Assembly: GCA_000438195.1 (NCBI GenBank)
Contig: FR903076.1
Span: forward strand, 69,789-133,788
Source: Mycoplasma sp. CAG:776
GTDB lineage: Bacteria; Bacillota_I; Bacilli_A; RF39; UBA660
Length of the DNA: 64,000 nucleotides
Direction: 5' to 3'
A model generated the notes under the pieces. It made no database searches. It saw nothing but the letters and a program-made list of their open reading frames with translations, and was not told where the DNA came from. This document shows positions 25,287-34,015 of this stretch, piece after piece (position 1 is the first letter of the stretch; each line of letters begins with the position of its first letter). A program made the translations under genes and the position numbers.

Positions 25287-26477
25287 ATGGAAAAAGTTAT
25301 ATTAATTAAATATGGTGAATTATCAACAAAAAAAGATAATATTAATTTCTTTTTAAAAAAACTAAGAGAAAATATTTTATTTGCCCTAAAAGATTTAGAG
25401 GTAAGAGTAGATTATGATTTAGGTAGAATGTTTGTTCATACAGAAAAAAAGTATGATGAAGTAGTAAGTAGAATATCTAATGTTTTTGGCATACATGAAA
25501 TAAATATCGGATATATTATAGAATCTATTGATTTTGAAGTAATAAAAGAAGAAATATTAAAATTATTACAAGAAAAATCATTTACAACTTTTAAAGTAGA
25601 AAGTAAAAGAAGTAATAAAAAATTAAATACAACGAGTATTGAATTAAGTAGAAATTTAGGAGCCCATATTTTAAAAAATATAAAAAGATTAAAAGTAGAT
25701 GTTAAAAATCCTGATATTTTGATTAATGTAGAATATCGAATGAATAATACTTTGGTTTATTTTGAAAAAATAAAAGGAGTAGGTGGATACCCAGTAGGAA
25801 CGTTAGGGAAAGGACTTTTAATGCTAAGTGGTGGAATCGACTCCCCAGTAGCGGGTTATCTAGCGATGAAAAGGGGAGTAAAAATAGAAGCTGTTTATTT
25901 TGAAAGCCCTCCTCATACAAGTATAGAAGCCAAAAATAAAGTAATAAGTTTAGCCAAAAAATTAGCAGAATATAATAATGATATTACTTTACATGTAATT
26001 AATTTTACGGAAATTCAAGAAAGTATCTATAAAAACATTCCTCATGACTACCTAATTACTATTATGCGTAGAATGATGTATCGAATAAGTGCTATTTTAG
26101 CTAGTAGAAGAAATGCCAAAATTATTGTAAATGGTGAGTCAATAGGCCAAGTAGCAAGCCAAACCTTAACTAGTATGAGTGCTATTAATGAAGTAGTTAG
26201 TATTCCAGTAATTAGGCCTCTAGCTTGTTTTGATAAATTAGATATAATTGATATAGCTAAAAAAATAGATACTTATGAGACAAGCATTTTACCCTTTGAA
26301 GATTGTTGTACAATATTTGTACCCAAACATCCTGTAATCAATCCCATAAAAGAAAAATGCCATGAATATGAAGAATTAATACCCTATAAAGAATTAATTT
26401 ATGAAGCTGTTAAAAATCATGAAATAATATCAATTAAAGCAAAAGAAGAGGAATCTGAATTTAAAGATTTATTATAG
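25287..26477 (+). CDS. thiI: tRNA 4-thiouridine synthase ThiI
   Basis: Adenylates U8 of tRNA and inserts sulfur to make 4-thiouridine; in some bacteria it also supplies thiazole sulfur. Seen: N-terminal ILIKYGELSTKKDN, a THUMP domain (residues 60-165), the PP-loop LSGGIDSPVAGY near residue 182 and the FEDCCTIFVPKHP cysteine region. There is no rhodanese domain, as in Bacillus. ATG 25287 is chosen over ATG 25281 and GTG 25278 because GTGAT is then well spaced. Its 3' end overlaps the convergent helicase gene by 17 bases. Confidence 0.92.
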   Translation: MEKVILIKYGELSTKKDNINFFLKKLRENILFALKDLEVRVDYDLGRMFVHTEKKYDEVVSRISNVFGIHEINIGYIIESIDFEVIKEEILKLLQEKSFTTFKVESKRSNKKLNTTSIELSRNLGAHILKNIKRLKVDVKNPDILINVEYRMNNTLVYFEKIKGVGGYPVGTLGKGLLMLSGGIDSPVAGYLAMKRGVKIEAVYFESPPHTSIEAKNKVISLAKKLAEYNNDITLHVINFTEIQESIYKNIPHDYLITIMRRMMYRISAILASRRNAKIIVNGESIGQVASQTLTSMSAINEVVSIPVIRPLACFDKLDIIDIAKKIDTYETSILPFEDCCTIFVPKHPVINPIKEKCHEYEELIPYKELIYEAVKNHEIISIKAKEEESEFKDLL

Positions 26478-27903
26478 AGATATGTTCTCTATAATTTTTT
26501 ATTAATTCTTGTATAAATATCGAAGGATTCTCTTTAGGAACGAATAAATAACAATAATTTTTAGTTCTGGTAATTCCTACATAAAATAATCTTCTTTCTT
26601 CTTCAAAAGGATAAAGATCATAGTGTTTGATGACATACTTTAAAATATAGTCATCTTTTATTTTAGAAGGAAGGGAATTAATATCATTTGTTAAATTAAT
26701 AATTAAAATGTTATCTTCTTCTAATCCTTTTGCTTTATGAATTGTTTTATAATAAATATGATAGTCTTGATAAATGATACGATTATTTTCTATTTTTAAT
26801 TTATCATTTAAAACCTGATAAATATCTAAATTATTTCTACCTAAAATCATTAAATTAGAAATAGAAATACAATTTAAAAGTTTATAAAAATCATCTTTAA
26901 TGTTTTTATAATAACAAATAACAATAGGTTTAGGAATACTTTTATTAGATTTCAATTTCTTTTTTACCTGTCTAGGATTTTTCATAATAAAAGAACCAGC
27001 TACATAAATTAATTCTTTACTATTGCGATAAGTATTAGTAAGATATAGTTTTTTAGCTGGTTTAAAGTTTTTTTGGAAATCTAAAAAATTATTTAAATCA
27101 CACCCTGAAAAGCGATAAATAGATTGAAAATCATCTCCCACCACTGTAACATAAGCACGAGTTTTCAAACGAATTGCTTGAACTAAATTCTCTCGAACCA
27201 TAGATGTATCCTGATATTCATCGACAATAATATATTGATACTTCTTCACTATCCCTTTTTCATTTACTATTTTAGTAGCTAAATAAATCATATCATCAAA
27301 ATCAATTATGCCTGTAGAATTTTTTTCTATAAGATACATTTGATATAATTTTTGAATAATCTTAAGCATTGAAAGATCTTTCTTTTTAGCTTTCTTTAAA
27401 ATGTCTTGAAAATAATGGATATCATAGTAATTAGCAATAAAAAGTCTAATAAAGCGAATGATTACTTTCTTATATTGTGAAAAGAGTGGATTTTGCTTAT
27501 AATTTTTATCTAAAAATAATTTTTCAAAATAAAAACCAGAAATACTTTCTAATATTTCATCTACTAAATAGTCTAATAAATCATCTTTAGCAATCTGGTA
27601 AGAAATATGATGATCTTTTAATATTTCTAAAGAAAGCTTATGAAAAGTATAAACCTTAGCTTTTTGATTTAATTCTTTTTTAATTTTTTCTTCCAAACTA
27701 TTAGCGGCATTATTAGTAAAAGTAATACAAAGTATTTCTTCTAAAGGAATATGTTCATGAAGTACTAAATATTTAATTTTTCCAACCATGGTTGTACTTT
27801 TTCCGGCACCTGCTCCAGCAATAATAATGGTATTTTGTTTAGAACATAAAGCAGCTTTGGTTTGTTCACGATCTAGGTTATAACCTAACACACTTAATTT
27901 CAT
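26461..27903 (-). CDS. Compact UvrD/Rep-family helicase
   Basis: A 480-residue superfamily 1 DNA helicase, well short of the 700 or more residues of UvrD/PcrA. Seen: Q-motif region NLDREQTKAAL, Walker A AGAGAGKST, motif Ia TFTNNAA, Walker B IIVDEYQDTS, motif III VVGDDFQSIYRFSG, motif IV region NTYRNS, motif V IHKAKGLEEDN and motif VI RRLFYVGITR. Subdomain insertions are reduced. It probably unwinds DNA in repair or restart. It starts from GTGGAG and a possible 280-base structured leader (27955-28184) with its own promoter, which could regulate it. Convergent with thiI. Confidence 0.88.
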   Translation of the reverse strand: MKLSVLGYNLDREQTKAALCSKQNTIIIAGAGAGKSTTMVGKIKYLVLHEHIPLEEILCITFTNNAANSLEEKIKKELNQKAKVYTFHKLSLEILKDHHISYQIAKDDLLDYLVDEILESISGFYFEKLFLDKNYKQNPLFSQYKKVIIRFIRLFIANYYDIHYFQDILKKAKKKDLSMLKIIQKLYQMYLIEKNSTGIIDFDDMIYLATKIVNEKGIVKKYQYIIVDEYQDTSMVRENLVQAIRLKTRAYVTVVGDDFQSIYRFSGCDLNNFLDFQKNFKPAKKLYLTNTYRNSKELIYVAGSFIMKNPRQVKKKLKSNKSIPKPIVICYYKNIKDDFYKLLNCISISNLMILGRNNLDIYQVLNDKLKIENNRIIYQDYHIYYKTIHKAKGLEEDNILIINLTNDINSLPSKIKDDYILKYVIKHYDLYPFEEERRLFYVGITRTKNYCYLFVPKENPSIFIQELIKNYREHISIINL

Positions 27904-27954
27904 AAAAACTCCACTTGTATTTAAAGGTAAAATATGATAAACTTTAAATTAGTA

Positions 27955-28184
27955 GAGCATTAGGTCTAAATGCCTACTTGTTGTTGTAGACATTAACTGT
28001 TATATTGTTTTTAACAATAATAATAGTTGATGCCTTTTTTGGTTGAAACCAATTTATAAGTTTGGATAAAAAATACCTCACTAACTAAAAAATACTCCTT
28101 TCTACGTCTTCCAAAACCCTTAAGTAAAGGAGGTAAACAATAGAAAATTGTCTAATTTAGTAGACACCAGTCCCAATGCTCAGG
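27955..28184 (-). ncRNA. Structured RNA or helicase leader, unknown family
   Basis: Read on the minus strand from about 28184, GAGCATT (28181-28175) can pair with AATGCTC (27961-27955) to close the whole molecule. Inside are GTCTA/TAGAC, CTCCTTT/AAAGGAG and a long stem built on GGCAT-C-AACT and AGTT-A-ATGTC. A competing 3' hairpin, GTAG-GCATT with AATGC-T-CTAC, uses the same 3' strand as the closing stem, so two folds are possible. No U-run follows, so it may be a switch-like 5' leader of the helicase gene at 27903 rather than a free RNA. Promoter sequence is shared with the RNA at 47672. Confidence 0.5.
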
Positions 28185-28189
28185 ATTTT

Positions 28190-28236
28190 ATTATGAATGA
28201 TAATATATTAAAAATCAAGAAAAAGCGTTCGACAAA
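28190..28236 (-). promoter_or_regulatory. RNA promoter with shared 24-bp element and Spo0A-box-like site
   Basis: On the minus strand: TTTGTCGAAC (28236-28227), TTGATT as -35 (28218-28213), 17 bases, CATAAT as -10 (28195-28190). The 24 bases 28213-28236 are identical to 47619-47642, where the same element precedes another RNA promoter at the same spacing. TGTCGAA is the core of the Spo0A box. Confidence 0.65.
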
Positions 28237-28315
28237 ATTCGCTAAAAATTGTGGAAGATGAAAAAAAGATAGTTTTTTTCAAAATTTATAGTATAATTAA
28301 ATAAGAGGTGAGTTT

Positions 28316-29395
28316 ATGAAAGTAGTTGTTAGTGCTGGTGGAACTGGTGGTCATATTTATCCAGCTTTAGCGATACTAGAAAAACTTAAAAAGGAAGACA
28401 AAAAGTTAGAAGTGTTATATATTGGAACAACCAAACGTATGGAAAGTGAAATTATTCCTAACCGTGGAATAGAATATGTAGGACTTGATATTTATGGCTT
28501 TTCTAAAAATATTTTCAGAGATATAAAAAATGTATTTTTGATAAACAAAAGTTATAACAAATGTCTTAAAGTATTAAAAGAATTTAAGCCTGATATTGTA
28601 TTAGGATTTGGTGGTTATGTAACTTATCCTGTCTTAAAAGCGGCAAAAAAATTAAAAATAAAAACTTTTTTACATGAACAGAATAGTATTGTTGGCAAAA
28701 CTAACAAATTTTTATCTAAAGATATTGATTTAGTAGCGGTTTCTTTTCTAAGCACTTTAAATAAATTTCCCAAAGCTAAAAAAGTAATTTATTCTGGGAA
28801 TCCATGTGGTGAAAATGCTTTAACAACCAAAGAGATCAAAAAAAGTGAAGTAGGCTTAGATAATAAGAAAAAATTAGTTATTGTAGTAGCGGGATCTTTA
28901 GGAAGTAGTTCAATGAATGAAAAATTAAAAGAATTTTTAAGATTAAGTAAGAAAAGTGATTATCAAGTATTGTATATAACCGGAAAACAGCATTATGAAG
29001 AATTCATAAAAGGAACTAGATTTGGAAGCAATATAAAAGTAATGCCATATTTAGATAATTTAGCGGGATTAATGCGTAATTGTAATCTGATTATTACTCG
29101 TGCTGGAGCATCAACAATGAGTGAGATCCTAGCCTTAAGTTTACCAGCTATCTTTATACCGAGTCCTTATGTTGCAGGTAATCATCAATACTATAATGCT
29201 TTAGAAATAGTAAAAAATAATGCTGGATTAATGATAGAAGAAGAGAATTTAAAAGGTGCAGATTTATTTAATATGGTCACAGAATTATTAAATGATAAGA
29301 AAAAATATGAAATCATGAAAATGAATCTCAAAAATTTAGGAAAAACAGATAGTAGCGATATCATTGTTCGTGAAATAAAGGAGCTAATAAAATGA
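28316..29395 (+). CDS. murG: UDP-GlcNAc:lipid I N-acetylglucosaminyltransferase MurG
   Basis: Adds GlcNAc to lipid I to make lipid II at the inner membrane face, the last cytoplasmic step of peptidoglycan synthesis. Seen: GGTGGHIYPALAI at the N-terminus, GFGGYVTYPV, HEQNSIVGKTN, SLGSSSMN and the donor-binding ITRAGASTMSE. The 359-residue length is normal. GAGGTGAG precedes ATG. The end overlaps murB by four bases (ATGA), and divIB follows, giving the order murG-murB-divIB known from Bacillus division clusters. Confidence 0.96.
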   Translation: MKVVVSAGGTGGHIYPALAILEKLKKEDKKLEVLYIGTTKRMESEIIPNRGIEYVGLDIYGFSKNIFRDIKNVFLINKSYNKCLKVLKEFKPDIVLGFGGYVTYPVLKAAKKLKIKTFLHEQNSIVGKTNKFLSKDIDLVAVSFLSTLNKFPKAKKVIYSGNPCGENALTTKEIKKSEVGLDNKKKLVIVVAGSLGSSSMNEKLKEFLRLSKKSDYQVLYITGKQHYEEFIKGTRFGSNIKVMPYLDNLAGLMRNCNLIITRAGASTMSEILALSLPAIFIPSPYVAGNHQYYNALEIVKNNAGLMIEEENLKGADLFNMVTELLNDKKKYEIMKMNLKNLGKTDSSDIIVREIKELIK

Positions 29396-30270
29396 ACGAA
29401 ATAAAAGGAATAAGCATAGTAGAAAATGCTTCTTTAAAAAATTTAAATACTTATAAATTAGAAAGTTCTTGTAAATATTTAATAAAAGCTGAAACAGTAG
29501 AAGGACTAATAAATATTTTAAAATATTTAAAGGAAAATAAAATAAAAAGCTTTATCTTAGGAGCAGGATCTAATATTATTATAGATAGTTATTTTGATGG
29601 AGCTGTTATAAAACTAAGTGGCTTAAAAAATATAAAAGTTGAAAATGATGAAATAATTTGTGAAGCTGGAGCAATGATGGGTGCTCTAGCCTGTTTATCA
29701 ATGGAACATAATCTAACAGGGTTAGAATGGGCAATTAATATTCCTGGAACAGTAGGAGGGAGCATTGTTGGAAATGCTGGAGCTTATAACAAAGAAATAT
29801 TTGATTCATTAATAAATATTGATGTAATAGATGAAAATTTGGAAATAAAAAGAATAGATAAAGAAGAAATAAATCATTCCTATCGTCATACCGCTTTAAA
29901 AAATAAACCATGGATTGTAATTGGTGCAAAGTTTAAATTATCTTTAGGAAATAAAGAGGAGTCATTAAAACTTGTAAAAGATCGTAGTGAAAGAAGAAAT
30001 GCAACTCAACCTTTAGATATGCCCTCAGCTGGAAGTGTATTTCGTAATCCAGAAAATGATCATGCTGGAAGATTAATAGAAGAAGCAGGTCTCAAAGGGA
30101 AAAAAATAGGAGGGGCTATGATTTCGCCTAAACATGCCAATTTTATTGTAAACACAGGGAATGCCACTAGTAAAGATGTTAAAAATTTGATAGAATTAGT
30201 TCATACACAAGTTTATCAAAAATTTAATGTGGACTTAGTGTTAGAACAAGAAATTATTGATTGGAAGTAG
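29392..30270 (+). CDS. murB: UDP-N-acetylenolpyruvoylglucosamine reductase MurB
   Basis: FAD- and NADPH-dependent enzyme making UDP-MurNAc, the muramic acid precursor. Seen: FAD-binding LGAGSNIIID near residue 57, IPGTVGGSIVGNAGAY near 118-133, SERRNATQP, PSAGSVFRNP with the catalytic serine, and LKGKKIGGAMISPKHANFI. It lacks the extra loop of the E. coli type. ATG overlaps the murG stop, and divIB follows three bases after its own stop. Confidence 0.96.
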   Translation: MNEIKGISIVENASLKNLNTYKLESSCKYLIKAETVEGLINILKYLKENKIKSFILGAGSNIIIDSYFDGAVIKLSGLKNIKVENDEIICEAGAMMGALACLSMEHNLTGLEWAINIPGTVGGSIVGNAGAYNKEIFDSLINIDVIDENLEIKRIDKEEINHSYRHTALKNKPWIVIGAKFKLSLGNKEESLKLVKDRSERRNATQPLDMPSAGSVFRNPENDHAGRLIEEAGLKGKKIGGAMISPKHANFIVNTGNATSKDVKNLIELVHTQVYQKFNVDLVLEQEIIDWK

Positions 30271-30273
30271 GAA

Positions 30274-31047
30274 ATGGCAGAATTAAAAAGGGTAAAGAAA
30301 AAGAAATTAAACATAAAAGCTTTAATCATCTTACTATTAATCATTTATTTAATAGTAATGTTTTTCTATACTCTTTTTACTATGAAAATTAAAAATATTT
30401 TTATAACAGGGACTAATTTACTTACAGATAATGAAATAATAGAAATAGCAGAAATTAAAGATTATCCTGCAATATTTGGAACAAGTAAAAATAAATTAAA
30501 GGAAAAAATCAAAAACTTAGAACTAGTTGAAAATGTAGAAATAGAAAAAACATTAACTGGAAAATTAACGATTAAAATAACGGAAGCTGAACCATTATTT
30601 TATAATCGAAATAGTAATAAAGTAGTTTTAAGTAACAAAAAAGAAGTGGAAAATAATTCTAAATATTTAGGAATTCCTACTTTAATTAATTATGTACCAA
30701 CCGACATTTTAAATGATTTTATTGAAGCATTAAGCAAAATAGATCCTGATATTATCAAAATGATTAATGAAATTGAATATGATCCTGATATTAGTAATGA
30801 TATCACAATAGATGAATATCGTTTCCTACTTCGTATGAATGATACCAATCATGTCTATGTAAATATTATTAATATGGAACGTCTAAATGATTATGAACAA
30901 ATTTTTGCCACAATTGGAGATTTAAGAGGAACCGTGTATTTAGATAGCTACAATGCTGATAATATCATTTTTGAAGCCTTTGGAAGTGAAGATAAAAAAA
31001 CAACTGACAATGAAGATGGGGGAAAATTAGATGAAGGAGAAAATTAA
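30274..31047 (+). CDS. divIB: Cell division protein DivIB/FtsQ
   Basis: Bitopic division protein that scaffolds the septal wall synthase with DivIC and FtsL. Seen: a short basic N-terminus (KRVKKKKLN), one membrane segment (residues 17-37, ALIILLLIIYLIVMFFYTLF), a POTRA domain starting KIKNIFITGTNLLTDNEI, and a beta domain to about residue 235 with an acidic tail. The 257 residues are usual. The 3' end overlaps queH by 17 bases. Placement after murB supports the name. No SD is strong at the start, so it may be coupled to murB. Confidence 0.88.
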   Translation: MAELKRVKKKKLNIKALIILLLIIYLIVMFFYTLFTMKIKNIFITGTNLLTDNEIIEIAEIKDYPAIFGTSKNKLKEKIKNLELVENVEIEKTLTGKLTIKITEAEPLFYNRNSNKVVLSNKKEVENNSKYLGIPTLINYVPTDILNDFIEALSKIDPDIIKMINEIEYDPDISNDITIDEYRFLLRMNDTNHVYVNIINMERLNDYEQIFATIGDLRGTVYLDSYNADNIIFEAFGSEDKKTTDNEDGGKLDEGEN

Positions 31048-31630
31048 TTATCAAAAAAAATTAGAGGAATTAATAAAAGGATTAGATGGAAAACCAACAT
31101 TATTACTACATAGTTGTTGTGGGCCATGTTCTACCCAAGTAATCGATTTTTTAAAAGATTATTTTAACATTACTATATTTTATTATAATCCTAATATTGA
31201 GCCAATAGAAGAATATCTTCATCGCAAAGAAGAACAAATTCGTTTTATAAATGAATATAAAGAATCTGAAATAAATTTTTTAGATTGTGACTACGATAAT
31301 GCTTCATTTAAAAAAGCTACTTTGGGACTAGAAAAAGAACCAGAAGGCGGAGCAAGATGTAATAAATGTTTTTATTTAAGAATGCAAAAAACAGCTTTAA
31401 CTGCTAAAGAACAAGAATATGATTATTTTGGGACAACTCTTACAGTAAGTCCTCATAAAAATAGTAGTATGATTAATGAAATTGGCGTGAAAATTAGCAA
31501 TGATTTAAATATAAAATATATCTATGGTGATTTTAAAAAGAATGATGGATATAAGAAAAGCATTGAATTTAGTAAAAAATATAACTTATATCGTCAAGAT
31601 TATTGTGGCTGTCTATATGGAAAGGAGTAA
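31031..31630 (+). CDS. queH: Epoxyqueuosine reductase QueH
   Basis: Last step of queuosine synthesis, reducing epoxyqueuosine to queuosine in tRNA; QueH is the non-cobalamin alternative to QueG. Seen: HSCCGPCSTQ near residue 28, GGARCNKCFYLRM near 108, YFGTTLTVSPHKN and DYCGCLYG at the end, the cysteines that hold the iron-sulfur cluster and metal. The 199 residues fit. ATG lies inside the end of divIB, so it is co-translated with the division operon although functionally unrelated. Confidence 0.92.
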   Translation: MKEKINYQKKLEELIKGLDGKPTLLLHSCCGPCSTQVIDFLKDYFNITIFYYNPNIEPIEEYLHRKEEQIRFINEYKESEINFLDCDYDNASFKKATLGLEKEPEGGARCNKCFYLRMQKTALTAKEQEYDYFGTTLTVSPHKNSSMINEIGVKISNDLNIKYIYGDFKKNDGYKKSIEFSKKYNLYRQDYCGCLYGKE

Positions 31631-31633
31631 TTT

Positions 31634-32131
31634 ATGAATATCAATAAATACATAATTTTTGTTACATTTATCCCTTGGATACTAGTTATAATTGTAAGCA
31701 TGTTAAGTAATTTAAATAATGAAAACTATCAAAAATTTTCTTTAAAGTATTTAGGAAAAAACATCTTTAAAATATTTCGTTTAGATACATTGCTATTAAT
31801 ATTATGTTTTTGGTATTTTGCTTCTTTTGATAAAGAGTTTGTTGATAAATATTTATTTGCTATTATGTGCTTATATTTATTTGTTAATTTCTTTTATGAA
31901 AAAAGAATTCCCTTAAAAAAGTATTTTTTTAAAGAAAATATGATTCAAATAGTATTACTTCTTTTAATAATAACAATTCCATTTATATATTATCATAACA
32001 CTAATAATTTAAATTTCACTTATAAAATAATGTTATTATATTTATTCTTAGAATATGTTATCATTTTAATAGTAAGTTATATAGCAAGATTAATAAAGAA
32101 AATATTCAAAATAAAAAGTTCCGATCAATAG
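31634..32131 (+). CDS. Small integral membrane protein of unknown function
   Basis: 165 residues with four to five hydrophobic segments (near residues 5-27, 48-66, 77-92, 104-121 and 130-155). No motif recognised. It follows queH by three bases with AAGGAG before ATG and ends in a terminator, so it is the last gene of the murG-murB-divIB-queH unit. Confidence 0.7.
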   Translation: MNINKYIIFVTFIPWILVIIVSMLSNLNNENYQKFSLKYLGKNIFKIFRLDTLLLILCFWYFASFDKEFVDKYLFAIMCLYLFVNFFYEKRIPLKKYFFKENMIQIVLLLLIITIPFIYYHNTNNLNFTYKIMLLYLFLEYVIILIVSYIARLIKKIFKIKSSDQ

Positions 32132-32144
32132 GAACCTTTTTTTA
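32116..32144 (+). terminator. Intrinsic terminator of the murG operon
   Basis: GTTCC (32118-32122) pairs with GGAAC (32131-32135), flanked by A- and T-runs that extend the stem and give the U-tract. The flanking A-run lets it act for the convergent gene too. Confidence 0.7.
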
Positions 32145-33347
32145 TGCTACTAATTCTTCATCACTTTCGACATCTACGGTTTTCATGATTTCTTCCATAC
32201 TAGTTAATCCTTCAATAACTTTTGTTAAACCATCTTCAAAACTAGTAGTAATATCTTTTTTAGAGTGGTAAACCAGATCTTTTAACGTTTTACGATCGAC
32301 ATTAGCGGTAATAGCTTCCCTAATTTCTTCATTAATAGAAAGCACTTCATGTATTGCAATTCTCCCCAAATATCCATGATTGCAGCATTCACAACCAACA
32401 GGAGTATAAACCTCATTTACTTGAGTACCTAAATGTTTTTTTATTAATTTCTTCTCATAAGGAGTAGTAGGACGTGTTTTACGACATTTTGGGCATAATT
32501 TTTTAACTAATTTTTGACTAACAATACCAGTAAGGGCACTACCAAGTAAATAACGCTCTACTTCCATGTCAATTAATCTTTCAATTGTGGTTAAAGAGTT
32601 ATTAGTATGGACAGTAGACAAAACTAAATGACCAGTAATACTTGCTCTAACAGCAATTCGAGCTGTTTCATTATCACGTATTTCGCCAACCATAATAATA
32701 TCGGGATCTTGTCTTAAAATACTACGTAAAGTATGAGAAAAATTTAATCCAATATCATTTAAAACTTGTACTTGATTAATATTTTTTATTTTCATTTCTA
32801 CAGGATCTTCTACCGTAATAATATTTCTTTCTTTGGTATTAAGTTTTTGTAAAATTGCATAAACAGTCGTAGATTTACCAGTACCAGTAGCTCCTGTAAC
32901 TAAGATAAGACCATTTGGCTTTTTAATCATTTCTTCTAATCTTTTTAAATTAGTATCAGAAAACCCTAAGTTTTCTAAGCCATTAAGACTCATACTATAA
33001 TCTAAAATACGAATTACCATTTTTTCTCCCATAACACAAGGAAGAGAAGAAACACGTAAATCTAAAGCTGTTTGCTCAATCATATTTTTAATTGCTCCAT
33101 CTTGAGGCATTCTAGTCTCAGTTATATTCATTCCGCTAATAATTTTAATACGTGTAATAACATTTTTCTTTAAAATATTGGGAATTTTTGTATAATCTTG
33201 AAGTTCTCCATCGATTCGAATACGAACCATTAAACATTCTTCTATTGGATCAAAATGAATATCAGATGCTTTTTTTCTAATAGCATCGACAATAATTTCA
33301 TTTACAACTTCGACAATACTTAAATTTTCAAAATCAAAAGTTCTCAA
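32142..33347 (-). CDS. GspE/PilB-family secretion or pilus assembly ATPase
   Basis: About 400 residues of a type II secretion/type IV pilus motor ATPase. Seen: ASDIHFDP and RIRIDGEL (N2 domain), Walker A GATGTGKST, Walker B IIMVGEIRD, the His box TGHLVLSTVHTN, and a CPKC...CECC zinc motif. It lacks the long N1 domain, as ComGA does. TTG 33347 fits the AGGTGAT spacing best; ATG 33353 and GTG 33356 are alternatives. No pilin or platform genes adjoin it, so its partners lie elsewhere. It may serve DNA uptake or pili. Confidence 0.9.
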   Translation of the reverse strand: MRTFDFENLSIVEVVNEIIVDAIRKKASDIHFDPIEECLMVRIRIDGELQDYTKIPNILKKNVITRIKIISGMNITETRMPQDGAIKNMIEQTALDLRVSSLPCVMGEKMVIRILDYSMSLNGLENLGFSDTNLKRLEEMIKKPNGLILVTGATGTGKSTTVYAILQKLNTKERNIITVEDPVEMKIKNINQVQVLNDIGLNFSHTLRSILRQDPDIIMVGEIRDNETARIAVRASITGHLVLSTVHTNNSLTTIERLIDMEVERYLLGSALTGIVSQKLVKKLCPKCRKTRPTTPYEKKLIKKHLGTQVNEVYTPVGCECCNHGYLGRIAIHEVLSINEEIREAITANVDRKTLKDLVYHSKKDITTSFEDGLTKVIEGLTSMEEIMKTVDVESDEELVA

Positions 33348-33463
33348 ATACATCACCTATTCTAAATTAATTATACAATAAAAAAGTAGGGATAACAAGA
33401 AGTTTTCAAATTGACAAGAAAAAGAGAAGTATGCTATGATAAAAACGAAATAGGGTGGTTTTA

Positions 33464-33954
33464 ATGAATGATTTACGAGACCTTTACATGAAGGTAATGA
33501 AGGATACAATATAGAATTAACAAGAAATAAAAACATATCAACAAGAACTCTTAAATCGAATTTAGCAAATATTTTTAATTGTAGAGAAAATCAAATTAGT
33601 ATAACAAAAGAAGAAGCTTTATCAGGATATATTATATATCACTATGGTTCTTTAGATTTAGGTTTCCTCACCAGTTTGGAAGAAGTAAAGTTCCCTGAAG
33701 CCATAGGAGGCCCTTTAATTTTATCTAGTTTTTTTATTAAAAGCCTACTAGATATAAAATTACCTAAATTTAAAAAGATTGTTCTAGCTAATAATATCAC
33801 CTATACTTATGAAGAGGCCCAGTCTAAAATAACAGAATTAAAGCTTGCTAAAATTAAAAATGAAAAAGAAGTATTATTAAATGAACAACAAGACTTAGCA
33901 GAAATAAAGAATAGAGAAAAAAGACAAGCATCAGAAGATAGATTAAAAAGATGA
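33464..33954 (+). pseudogene. Unknown protein gene with one frameshift
   Basis: ATG 33464 behind AGGGTGG opens MNDLRDLY, then the frame fails at TAG near 33512. The next frame carries on from about 33488 with EGNEGYNIELTRN, LGFLTSLEEVKFPEAIGG and a lysine- and glutamate-rich coiled coil to TGA at 33952-33954. One base insertion or loss near 33480-33490 explains this. Total would be about 160 residues. I recognise no family. A TTGACA and TATGAT pair at 33411-33440 gives a promoter. It could be a recent mutation or an assembly error. Confidence 0.6.
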
Positions 33955-34015
33955 TCTTGCTTTTTCTTTGTTTAAAAATATAAATATTCATGATAAAATG
34001 AAATAGGTGATATTT

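Larger units (their letters stand above)
27904..28315. other. 412-base intergenic region holding a structured RNA and divergent promoters
   Basis: No protein gene is apparent. On the minus strand there is a promoter (28190-28218) and about 230 bases of dense secondary structure (27955-28184). On the plus strand, murG has a TATAAT near 28291. A plus-strand stem followed by six T (27995-28039) is also present, but I find no good plus-strand promoter for it. Confidence 0.6.

Noticed and set aside
27995..28039. Plus-strand terminator of a separate plus-strand RNA
   Set aside because: A stem with six T is present, but the only -10-like hexamer upstream (27933-27938) lacks a credible -35, while the minus strand has a good promoter.
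27955..28184. Calling this RNA 6S, SRP, tmRNA or RNase P RNA
   Set aside because: I could not find their hallmark sequences (no CCA end, no SRP apical loop, no P4-type core). A 6S- or raiA-type assignment cannot be excluded without a covariance search.
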